Below, one piece after another: positions 36,028 through 43,002 of a stretch of DNA of 64,000 bases. Origin of the DNA: Lysobacter antibioticus (lineage in GTDB: Bacteria > Pseudomonadota > Gammaproteobacteria > Xanthomonadales > Xanthomonadaceae); contig NZ_CP013141.1 in the NCBI RefSeq assembly GCF_001442535.1, forward strand, positions 408,171-472,170. Direction: 5' to 3'. The translations under genes were made by a program, and so were the position numbers. The notes beneath the pieces were generated by a model, which was given only the letters and a program-made list of their open reading frames with translations, was not told the DNA's origin and made no database searches. The stretch's first letter is position 1. The number at the start of each line of letters is the position of its first letter.

Positions 36028-36126
36028 ATGTCCACTGATAAAATTGTCGCCAGAGTTCTCTTGCTTGTTATGGCCACGCCCATCTCAACATTGACGTTGG
36101 CGCACGGGCCTAGGCGATTCATATAG
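36028..36126 (+). CDS. truncated exported protein (signal peptide only)
   Basis: A 32-codon frame with GGGGGAA 6 bases upstream encodes MSTDKIVARVLLLVMATPIS followed by TLTLAHGPRRFI. It is an intact signal peptide plus a few residues, then a stop. It sits at the left edge of the cassette array, so it is probably the 5' end of a gene cut off by recombination there. A genuine mini-protein is possible but less likely. Confidence 0.4.
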   Translation: MSTDKIVARVLLLVMATPISTLTLAHGPRRFI

Positions 36127-36159
36127 AAGAACTGTGGGGCGGGTTTCAGATTGGGGGGG

Positions 36160-36546
36160 TTATGGCGAGGCCGCGTGGGCAGCGGCCGAGTCTGCGACTA
36201 GGCGTCGCATGTCCTCCGGCTGGAGAGCGATTCCTTGCAGCGTAAAGATGCGCTGGAAGGTGCCGTTAGTGTTGAACACCAGCATCACGCTCTTGGTCGA
36301 ACTGCTGACGTTGCCCGTCCAGATGCTCGACTTGCTCTGGATGTATGTCCAGGTGTGACCCACGGCGCCGCTCTGGCCCACTTGGGAGTCGTCGGCTGGG
36401 CGACCCAGCAACTTGGCTGCTTCAGCCAGCGTTGTCTGGCCGATCTGCAACTGCGACAAATTCGCCTCGTTGAACTCCTTGCCAATCGTGGCTTTAGCAC
36501 CGCACATCAGCAGCACTAGCAACAATGACCCGACGATCCGCATCAC
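36160..36546 (-). CDS. BamE/SmpA-like exported small protein (cassette gene)
   Basis: 128 residues with a signal segment (MMRIVGSLLLVLLMCGAKA; no full lipobox). The core LSQLQIGQTTLAEAAKLLGRPAD, HTWTYIQSKSSIW and SVMLVFNTNGTFQRI follows the BamE/SmpA fold (helix, then three strands with GxTxxEVxxLLGxP). It lies directly left of attC 36589-36647, as the next cassette in an array read on the minus strand. Periplasmic. Confidence 0.65.
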   Translation of the reverse strand: MMRIVGSLLLVLLMCGAKATIGKEFNEANLSQLQIGQTTLAEAAKLLGRPADDSQVGQSGAVGHTWTYIQSKSSIWTGNVSSSTKSVMLVFNTNGTFQRIFTLQGIALQPEDMRRLVADSAAAHAASP

Positions 36547-36588
36547 GACTTCTTCTCCTTGCGTAGTCCCCCCTGGGCTTTAGCAATA

Positions 36589-36647
36589 GCCCGGTGCTTG
36601 AATTAAGCTAAACCGAGACGCGGCGTCGGCTTGAATGATTGTTAGGC
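36589..36647 (-). other. integron attC site 1
   Basis: 59 bases. On the minus strand it begins with the box GCCTAAC, then AATCATTCAAGCCGACGCCG, a short symmetrical centre and TTAATTCAAGC, ending in ACCGGGC where the second box GTTAGGC is expected. The first box is perfect and the second is degenerate. It lies 18 bases beyond the stop of the serine hydrolase gene. Confidence 0.75.
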
Positions 36648-36665
36648 CGTGGTGGCCTAGAGGAT

Positions 36666-37733
36666 TCAGTTTGGTATCTGTCGCATGAGCTTGTACAGAT
36701 TATGTATGTCTGCGGGATGCCCCTGCTCCTTAAGTCCGCTGAATATTAGGAATCCAAGAATTGAATTTCCTGTGTCGCGACGATTCACCAGCGTCAGGTC
36801 GCGCTCGCGATCAATCAACAAATACTGACCACCCCAGCCGTCCGCATTCACGGTTCCGAGTTTTGAGTTCAACCACCAAGAGTGGCCAAACCCGTCATAG
36901 AACGGACTTTCGACGGCCGAAGATGCCGTGGTGCTCTTGTCGATCCACGCTGCTGAAATGATTCTTTTCTGATTCCACATGCCGTCTTGAGCCACCAGAG
37001 CCCCAAGCCGAGCAAGGTCGCGCGCGCTCATATGGATGCGATAGGTTCTGTAGTCAGACTCAGATCCCTTTCGATCATAAAGAACGTGCTCACGGTTGAA
37101 GTCTTGCATGCCCAGAGGGGCCGATAGCCAAGCGTCCAGGGCTTCTCCAATCGAAAGGCCGGTCTTCTTCTCGAAGATTTCACCTAGAACATTAAAGTCC
37201 CAGTTGTTATAGAAATAGTGCTCCCCTGGGGGAAACTGGCCGCGACGAGGACGGCCTTCTTTAATCTCAACCGTCTCCGCACCGGACTGAAGATAGATTC
37301 CCGACCGGGATTGCAGAAGATGCTCGACCGTTGCTTGCTTCTCGGTGCTCGTCAATGGCGTTCGACTTTCATCGATGCCAAGCTCTCCAAGCGTTTCGTT
37401 TAAGTCGATCAACCCGCGGTCGGATGCGATGCCGAACAACAAGCTGACGACACTCTTTCGTGCGGAGGCCAAGTTCATGGGGGCGTCGATCTTCCCGTAG
37501 TGCATCACGATCTTTTCGCCGCGCAATACAACGAATGCATCGATTGGATCCGCCTGCGTTTCGATGTACTTTCGAAGGCTGTCCGCCTGTTCCGGCAATA
37601 GCGGGGACTCCGCCAGCGGGACGGGGTTCGTTGCAGGTGCGTCTCGATCGACGAATGGGCGGAGCATTACAACAAGCGATATCGCAATGGTTGCGATCAG
37701 TGCAAAGCCCGAAATCTTCACGATGCGTCGCAT
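36666..37733 (-). CDS. serine beta-lactamase-like hydrolase (cassette gene)
   Basis: 355 residues from ATG 37733 (GGGGA upstream; ATG 37748 is also possible). An N-terminal signal-anchor (VKISGFALIATIAISLVVML) precedes a class C beta-lactamase-like domain with the Ser-x-x-Lys motif in NLASARKSVVSLLFG, a Tyr-x-Asn in YFYNNWDFNVLGE and a C-terminal GWGGQYLLID segment. These enzymes are esterases or peptidases of the penicillin-binding fold; true beta-lactamase activity is not implied. The attC follows immediately, making this a complete cassette. Confidence 0.8.
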   Translation of the reverse strand: MRRIVKISGFALIATIAISLVVMLRPFVDRDAPATNPVPLAESPLLPEQADSLRKYIETQADPIDAFVVLRGEKIVMHYGKIDAPMNLASARKSVVSLLFGIASDRGLIDLNETLGELGIDESRTPLTSTEKQATVEHLLQSRSGIYLQSGAETVEIKEGRPRRGQFPPGEHYFYNNWDFNVLGEIFEKKTGLSIGEALDAWLSAPLGMQDFNREHVLYDRKGSESDYRTYRIHMSARDLARLGALVAQDGMWNQKRIISAAWIDKSTTASSAVESPFYDGFGHSWWLNSKLGTVNADGWGGQYLLIDRERDLTLVNRRDTGNSILGFLIFSGLKEQGHPADIHNLYKLMRQIPN

Positions 37734-37909
37734 AGACAGGTTCCCCATTCGAGTTCCATGAGCTGGAGGAGATGGTTCTTCCACGGTCTAACGTATTTTA
37801 GACATCATGCCGGACGGCTCGATTTTCTGGCGTGAGGCCGACCGAATGGCCAGATGTGGGCATGAAGGGCGACGAATGCCTAATGCTGGATACCTGGTGG
37901 CGCGGAAGA

Positions 37910-38479
37910 TCACAACCATAGATGGGAATTCTTGCTGCAACAGAAGCGGGCAGGCAACCTGGCTGTTCGAAGAGGCCTAACGCCTGAACTAGGTGGAGCT
38001 GCGAAGCGGCTTCGGCTTGGATGAACCGTCAGGGGGGCAACATAACGCCAATACAGTACGTGCTGCCCGTCTTTCCGTACGGCAAGAGCCGACAGCAGCG
38101 GAACTCCTCCCGTCGCGGAACGTTCTGGGTAACTATAGAAATCGTAGTCGACCAGTTTTTCCGGTATCCACTCGCGATTGAACCCGAGCTCGTAAAACTC
38201 ACCCGCATCCGCAGCCCGGCACGACGAGGCCGGAGGCCTCCAATGCAACTTGGCCGGCAGACTAAAAGCCAGTGCGCTCTCGTTTGTATCGACGTTGTGC
38301 ACTTCGCTCAGGCGGGACGCCTCTGGCGGAATCCACGAAGGGATCCATCTCCTCTCCATGGCAGAAGCTGCCACTGCGTCAGCACTAGTCGCGTAAGTTA
38401 CGTCCTGCACGTCGTCCGTGCACGAGCATGCCAGCCAGACGAGAGCTGCAAATATTACCCATCGCGAGAAACTGTCCAT
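37910..38479 (-). CDS. lipoprotein whose frame reads through its attC (cassette gene)
   Basis: 189 residues from ATG 38479, which lies right next to the upstream attC, as expected for a cassette start. Signal MDSFSRWVIFAALVWLACSC with a lipobox-like LACSC. The body (WIPSWIPPEASRLSEVHNVD, YELGFNREWIPEKLVDYDFY, DGQHVLYWRYVAP) is unrecognised. After YWRYVAP the frame continues through the whole attC at 37975-38034 and stops in the next cassette at 37910, so the last 40 or so residues are encoded by recombination-site DNA. The frame start at 38542 would lie inside the neighbouring attC. Confidence 0.6.
   Translation of the reverse strand: MDSFSRWVIFAALVWLACSCTDDVQDVTYATSADAVAASAMERRWIPSWIPPEASRLSEVHNVDTNESALAFSLPAKLHWRPPASSCRAADAGEFYELGFNREWIPEKLVDYDFYSYPERSATGGVPLLSALAVRKDGQHVLYWRYVAPLTVHPSRSRFAAPPSSGVRPLRTARLPARFCCSKNSHLWL
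37975..38034 (-). other. integron attC site 2
   Basis: 60 bases on the plus strand from GCCTAAC (37975-37981) through GCCTGAACTAGG, the core GCGAAGCGGCTTCGGCTTGG, to GTCAGGG. The inner part is a strong imperfect palindrome. The box next to the following cassette is perfect; the gene-side box has GTCAGGG for GTTAGGC. Confidence 0.8.
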
Positions 38480-38480
38480 T

Positions 38481-38554
38481 GCTACCTGATACCGGAATCG
38501 TGCCGCGCTGCGAAGCGGGGCCGACAGAAAGTGGGTGCACATGATCCGTCAGGC
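38481..38554 (-). other. integron attC site 3
   Basis: 74 bases. On the minus strand it begins GCCTGAC, has the core GCCCCGCTTCGCAGCGCGGC and ends CAGGTAGC one base before the next cassette ATG. The TGA inside the first box is the stop codon of the preceding gene (38549-38551). Confidence 0.65.
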
Positions 38555-38857
38555 GCGAACGAATGTGATCGCAGCCGAGGCAAGTACCAAGATTATGGGC
38601 ACCATGATTGCCATGCGGTATCTCCTGCGCAACCGGCCAAACTGCGGCGCTGCTATCAGCAGCATGTGAGTCGTTGCCACTGTAGCCACGAGCGTAACGA
38701 TGGTTGGGTCGACCCACGATAGGTCGCCAGCAGCCGAGTACGGATCAGTGGGAAACCAGGCAATCGCCAGAAATAGGGCATACATCGCTACCGGCCAAGC
38801 CAGGCCGAGGGCGCAACCAAGTCGCAGGGACGCAGAGCGATGAAAAACGTTAAGCAC
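38549..38857 (-). CDS. small membrane protein, second gene of a two-gene cassette
   Basis: 102 residues from a GTG at 38857 with AAGGA upstream, overlapping closely the end of the preceding gene (stop at 38862). Three membrane helices: LGCALGLAWPVAMYALFLAIAWF, PTIVTLVATVATTHMLLIAA and MAIMVPIILVLASAAITF. Its stop codon is the TGA of the attC box GCCTGAC. Function unknown; coupling suggests it works with the exported protein encoded just before it. Confidence 0.6.
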   Translation of the reverse strand: MLNVFHRSASLRLGCALGLAWPVAMYALFLAIAWFPTDPYSAAGDLSWVDPTIVTLVATVATTHMLLIAAPQFGRLRRRYRMAIMVPIILVLASAAITFVRA

Positions 38858-38861
38858 CTGC

Positions 38862-39425
38862 TCATTCCTTGAAGGTGTTGATAGCCGTTGCCAGATGATT
38901 CGAGGGCCCAGTCCTGTCGGACATCTTGAGCGATGCTCGCGGCCAAGCGCAACGGGATGTCCGGACGCGGAGAGCCTCGGGCCGGTCGGCGTCGCCAACG
39001 GGAAGCTTTGGCGGATGCGAGATTCCCGACGGCGATGCCGATGTCGTAGAGACGTTCCGGAGGCTTGCACGCTCGCAGTCGATAGTCATGAGCTGGGAGT
39101 CAGGCGTGAAGTCGCTTCGGCTTTGCACAAGGATCTTCCGGGCGCGCCCGCTCCAGACTCGGCTGGTATGAGCATCTTTCTGGAGAGGGTCATCACCCTC
39201 GGCCACGCGGCAAACGTGCGCTTCTGGCAGCAGCACTGCAACTTCAGCGTTCGCCAGCGACACACAAGGTTCTTCTGCTTCGATCTTTAGATGAACCAGC
39301 TGGCCATTGCTTCGGAGGCGAGCATCTAGAACTTCGAGGCGCGCCCTTATCGTCATGGTATCGGCCGAGGCCTTGCTCATTAGTGCGGCAGAAACCACAC
39401 GAAATGCGAGAACCTTCAACGTCAT
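38862..39425 (-). CDS. exported protein, first gene of a two-gene cassette
   Basis: 187 residues. Signal-like N-terminus MTLKVLAFRVVSAALMSKASA, then a beta-rich segment (TIRARLEVLDARLRSNGQLVHLKIEAEEPCVSLANAEVAVLLPEA is in this region, shown as separate strands). The C-terminal third is Ser/Arg/Pro-rich. No family recognised. It ends five bases before the GTG of the membrane protein gene, so the pair is translated together. Confidence 0.5.
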   Translation of the reverse strand: MTLKVLAFRVVSAALMSKASADTMTIRARLEVLDARLRSNGQLVHLKIEAEEPCVSLANAEVAVLLPEAHVCRVAEGDDPLQKDAHTSRVWSGRARKILVQSRSDFTPDSQLMTIDCERASLRNVSTTSASPSGISHPPKLPVGDADRPEALRVRTSRCAWPRASLKMSDRTGPSNHLATAINTFKE

Positions 39426-39898
39426 GCGCAGCCGCTGACACGCACGCAGTAGGAATTCTCTGACAGCCAGTCGAGGCTCAGACTTACGCGTTGAGCAGAG
39501 TGGCGGCGTGGGGTGGGTGCTTGTTGGCGCTCATAGCGGCTCAGTTGGATGATCTGCAACTGACCGCATGTTGGAATGCGGCGCCGGCGCGGTGGCCCCG
39601 GTAAGTGGCTGATTTCGTGACCTTAGCTCTCGTTGCCACCGCGTAGACTTAACAGCGAGTGTCTGAGGCGGATATAGTGCAGCGGTTTGATGGGTGGCGA
39701 TAAGTCCTGTCGTTTTGCCAGCGAGCGTGTTGCTTGGTCTCGGGGCTGAAGTGCCGACCGAACGACGAGGTCGACGGACCAGCAGGATCGGATGGTCCTG
39801 CTTCCATCGCCGATGCAGTCGCTGCGCGGGGATTTGAACTGGGAAACTTCTCGCCACAGATTGCGACCATTCGATAGTCAGGAAACGGAGGATTCCCC
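39426..39898. other. gene-free stretch upstream of the DUF4189 gene
   Basis: About 470 bases. No attC core is recognisable here, although one would be expected right of the two-gene cassette. It should carry the promoter of the plus-strand DUF4189 gene. Minus-strand frames here read as shadows. Confidence 0.4.
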
Positions 39899-41128
39899 AT
39901 GGACTCGATGAAGAAGATTCTTGTGCTGCCCGCATTGCTGCTTCTGGGCTGGAGCGTCCAGGCGCGCGCGCAATGCTCGGTGGCCGGTGGCCAGCAACAA
40001 CAGCAGTGCATGCAGAATTTTGTGCAGAACGTAGTCGTGCCGTATCAGCAGGCGATACAGGCGGCAGCGCAGAATCAACCGCTGCCCCCGCCGGAGAGTC
40101 CGATGGAGGCGATGCAGGCCAGGGCCGGCGCACAAGCGCGCAAGGGGTGGGGCGCGATCGCGGCGTCGCCGGCGCTGGCGCAGGTCGGCATCGCCGGCGA
40201 TCTGGGCAGTCAACGCAAGGCAGAAAGCGCGGCGCTCAAGCAGTGCGCCGATCAGGGCGGCGAAGGCTGCACGCTCATGGCGAGCGCGAACAACGCCTGC
40301 ATCGCGGTGGCGTTCAACGCCGACAAGCAATTCGCCAGCGCGGTGGGCCAGGACGAGATCGCCGCCAGCCGCGACGCGCTGAGGGGCTGCAATGCGAAAA
40401 GTCCGGACAAGATCTGCAATCTGCGTAGCGAGCCGCTGTGCTCGGGCATCGCGGGCGGTTTGCTGCAAACCGACGGCATGAGCGCGCAGCAGCGCGCGCA
40501 TCTGTTTGAAATCGCTGGTGACGATCGACAGTTCTTCGGTGCGCTGGCCGGCAACGGTAAGGCCGTGTACTCGGCGGCGAACGCGCTGTCGCAGGCCGAT
40601 GCCGAGAAATCCGCGAAAGATCGTTGCACCGGGCCGGCGTGCAAGTTGATCGCGGCGCATAGCAATAGCTGCCTGGCGGCGGCGTGGCCGAAGAAAGGCG
40701 GCCCGCCGTTCGTGGCCGAAAGCTCCTATCCGGAAGCCGCGCGCGTGGATGCGCTGAGCCAGTGCGCCGCGGCGAACGGCGCCGGTTGTCTGGTGTCGGC
40801 GCCGAATTGCTCCGGCCGCGCATATTTCGACTACGACTATGCGCGCATCCACGCCGGCGCGAAGGCCGAAAGCGAGCGCAGTCGTCAAGCCGGCGCGGCG
40901 CTGCTCGAACCTTGGGTCGGCCGCACCGAAGCCGAGTTCCGCGCCCACTGGGGTTCGCCGTCGGCCACCACCGACATCCTGCAGGGCGAATCGAGGCTGA
41001 CCTATGAAAAGGGTTATCGCGGCAAGAATGGCGCAGAGCATGCCTGCAAGGTGGCGGTCTTCACCCGAGCGTATAAAGTCTTTTCTTACTTCACCGAGGG
41101 CGACGTTTGCGCGGACATCGTACGTTGA
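39899..41128 (+). CDS. exported protein with two DUF4189-like domains
   Basis: 409 residues, signal peptide KILVLPALLLLGWSVQARAQ and a Gln-rich start. The first DUF4189-type unit begins WGAIAASPALAQVGIAGDLGS and shows the typical spaced Cys (ALKQCADQGGEGCTLMASANNACIAVAF). A second, looser unit (YSAANALSQADAEKSAKDRC, CKLIAAHSNSCLAAAW) follows, and the C-terminal part (EPWVGRTEAEFRAHWGSP) resembles small periplasmic domains with a GxTxxEF motif. Codon use is GC-rich like the core genome, unlike neighbouring cassettes. It is transcribed against the array. Confidence 0.75.
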   Translation: MDSMKKILVLPALLLLGWSVQARAQCSVAGGQQQQQCMQNFVQNVVVPYQQAIQAAAQNQPLPPPESPMEAMQARAGAQARKGWGAIAASPALAQVGIAGDLGSQRKAESAALKQCADQGGEGCTLMASANNACIAVAFNADKQFASAVGQDEIAASRDALRGCNAKSPDKICNLRSEPLCSGIAGGLLQTDGMSAQQRAHLFEIAGDDRQFFGALAGNGKAVYSAANALSQADAEKSAKDRCTGPACKLIAAHSNSCLAAAWPKKGGPPFVAESSYPEAARVDALSQCAAANGAGCLVSAPNCSGRAYFDYDYARIHAGAKAESERSRQAGAALLEPWVGRTEAEFRAHWGSPSATTDILQGESRLTYEKGYRGKNGAEHACKVAVFTRAYKVFSYFTEGDVCADIVR

Positions 41129-41231
41129 GGCTCGCTGCCTGAAGCGCCATAGCACGGTATCGCTTGTGTGGTCTCAGCCGCGGAGGCAGCCCAAGCAACG
41201 ATGTCGCCGCAACTACTGCGCCCGAGCAGCA

Positions 41232-41744
41232 TCATGGCGGATCAAGGACAAGGTGAGGGCAGGAGTCGTCGGAGGCCACGCAGACTGACACCGGAGCGCC
41301 TAGCACTCCCGAGCGTGACACCGGCGTAATTTTCAACCTCCAACGAACGTGGCCATCTGCATCTCGCGAGATACCTGTCCAAGCCAAACTTACTGAGACT
41401 CTCCCCTTATAAGTTCGCAATGGAGCAAGCGGATACCTCGGGAGCAAACCTTCGTCCTTGACTCCCGTCTGAGCCTGAATTAAGACGCCGTAGCTATCTG
41501 TGTCGCGGGCGGAAGGGCCGGAAAGCTCAATTGTGATGAAGCCAACCCCGTCGCAGCTGTCACCGGCGGAGATCCAGGGGACGAAATTGACATCTCGTAC
41601 GCCGACCCGAGGCGGTTTCGCGGAAGCATGCTCGATGCCATCCACATGAAATTCCGACGACCTGTAAAGACTGCATGCCAGTCCCGTGTTGGGCAGCAGG
41701 GCTAACAGTGCGAGTGCAGGGAAGACTTTAGTCACGATTGTCAT
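41232..41744 (-). CDS. exported protein of unknown function (cassette gene)
   Basis: 170 residues. Signal peptide MTIVTKVFPALALLALLPNTG with Cys just after cleavage (LACSLYRS). The mature part is beta-rich (VGFITIELSGPSARDTDSYGVLIQAQ, YKGRVSVSLAWTGISRDADGHVRWRLKITPV) and ends CVASDDSCPHL. The ATG lies directly against the attC-like site 41745-41790, the position of a cassette start. No family recognised. Confidence 0.6.
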   Translation of the reverse strand: MTIVTKVFPALALLALLPNTGLACSLYRSSEFHVDGIEHASAKPPRVGVRDVNFVPWISAGDSCDGVGFITIELSGPSARDTDSYGVLIQAQTGVKDEGLLPRYPLAPLRTYKGRVSVSLAWTGISRDADGHVRWRLKITPVSRSGVLGAPVSVCVASDDSCPHLVLDPP

Positions 41745-41790
41745 GCGCTAGGATTGAGTCGCGAAGCGGCTTCGGCATGGGCCGTTGCTC
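41745..41790 (-). other. integron attC site 4 (degenerate)
   Basis: The plus strand reads GCGCTAGGATTGAGTCGCG then AAGCGGCTTCGGCATGGGCC and GTTGCTC. The core palindrome and GATTGAGTC flank are kept; both outer boxes are degenerate and the site is shortened to about 46 bases. Confidence 0.6.
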
Positions 41791-41840
41791 GAGGCTTCCA
41801 GGCGAGGCAACAGCGGAGTCCGAGATCGAAGACGCGGTTT

Positions 41841-42563
41841 TCATGCCTTAGACGGCACAGGCTGCGGCTTGGTAATGTCCTCGCGCAGTGTTTCTTCGAA
41901 CGTTCCAAAACAGCATTGCCGTCCGTACTGGCTCAATGAGAAGAGCGCGATCGCTTGCATATCCCGCTCAAAATCAGCCGGTAGCGGATGCGGAATTCGA
42001 CGACCAAGAATGTGGCTCTTCACCAGGTAGTCGAGCTGCCGCAGAAAATATTTTGGATCGCCGGCCAGTTCAGACGGGACCCATACCCGGTTTATCGTCA
42101 AACTATTGGACGTAGCGATGAAGCCGGCGGCATACATCAAAACGCCGGTCCAACTGCGGGAAAAGTACATGCGATCGCCATACAGATAGACGTCCCACTT
42201 ATCCTCCATTTGCTGCGCCTTGAACAGCGCGCCTTCAGCCACTTCGCCGGAAGGGTACGCGAGGCGACATTCGAGTTCGATCGCATTCTCCGGTAGCACG
42301 CCGATATGCTCCTGCCCCAGGCTGGCGCGAAGATTTGCGAAAGAGGTCGCGATACGTTCGTCCGCAGTAGTCGACCGCATGGTGCTGACGAACCTCAAAC
42401 AGTCGTAGCCCTCCACCGTGAATGGGTTACGCGGATCGTCCTTGGCCAACCAGCGTACAGGTTGCGATTCCTGTGTGGGAGCAGTCTCGGCGGATGAGGC
42501 CTTCTGTGCGGTTTCAGGTGTCGCCGGCTTCTTGCGGAACAGGTCGAGGACGGACTTGAGCAT
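41841..42563 (-). CDS. soluble protein of unknown function (cassette gene)
   Basis: 240 residues: a short amphipathic start (MLKSVLDLFRKKPA), a Thr/Ser/Ala-rich linker, then a folded part (NPFTVEGYDCLRFVSTMRST, CRLAYPSGEVAEGALFKAQQ, WDVYLYGDRMYFSRSWTGVLMYAA) ending near CFGTFEETLRED. No signal peptide, so probably cytoplasmic. No family recognised. It lies between attC 4 and attC 5. Confidence 0.65.
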   Translation of the reverse strand: MLKSVLDLFRKKPATPETAQKASSAETAPTQESQPVRWLAKDDPRNPFTVEGYDCLRFVSTMRSTTADERIATSFANLRASLGQEHIGVLPENAIELECRLAYPSGEVAEGALFKAQQMEDKWDVYLYGDRMYFSRSWTGVLMYAAGFIATSNSLTINRVWVPSELAGDPKYFLRQLDYLVKSHILGRRIPHPLPADFERDMQAIALFSLSQYGRQCCFGTFEETLREDITKPQPVPSKA

Positions 42564-43002
42564 GAGACGGAGTCGCTCCGGGTGAGTGAGGAACTTCTGC
42601 GATAGATGTCAATCTTCAGCCGGCATGTTGCGTTGGTAGTGCGAGACGTGAAGCGGCCTCGGCATGAATTAGTTGTTGCATCGGGCACGATGATGCTGAG
42701 CCTATGCCATACCGCTGAACTGGTCATGGTTGTCGAGACTCGATTTTACGAGTGGAACTCGACGAGATGACCTAGCTCCATCCGACTATATCAAGGCCAT
42801 CGCGAGCGGCGTAGTTTCGCCACCAGCAGACATGGCCCGCAGCGACCGCAGGCAAAAATCCGGCGCGTCAGTACGGTGGTTCACCGTAAGAACTGCCAAA
42901 GGATTGTCATGAGCGATCCGGTTACGTTACAAGACCCGCGCACGCATGGCGCTACCTCCGACGACAAGATCTTGTTGATCTCACTGCGGGCTGAGTCCGG
43001 CG
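42564..43002. other. intergenic stretch with attC 5 and the kinase promoter region
   Basis: About 440 bases. Apart from the attC at 42627-42679, no gene is visible; a frame starting at 42909 (MSDPVTLQDPRTH) runs only into the shadow of the kinase gene. A cassette gene expected right of attC 5 is missing. Confidence 0.45.
42627..42679 (-). other. integron attC site 5 (partly degenerate)
   Basis: Plus-strand text GTTGCGTTGGTAGTGCGAGA followed by CGTGAAGCGGCCTCGGCATG and AATTAGTTGTTGC. The core and the ATGAATT flank match the other sites; the outer boxes do not. Confidence 0.6.

Noticed and set aside
39878..41155. 425-codon frame opposite the DUF4189 gene
   Set aside because: Arginine- and alanine-rich shadow; the plus strand has a signal peptide and recognisable domains.
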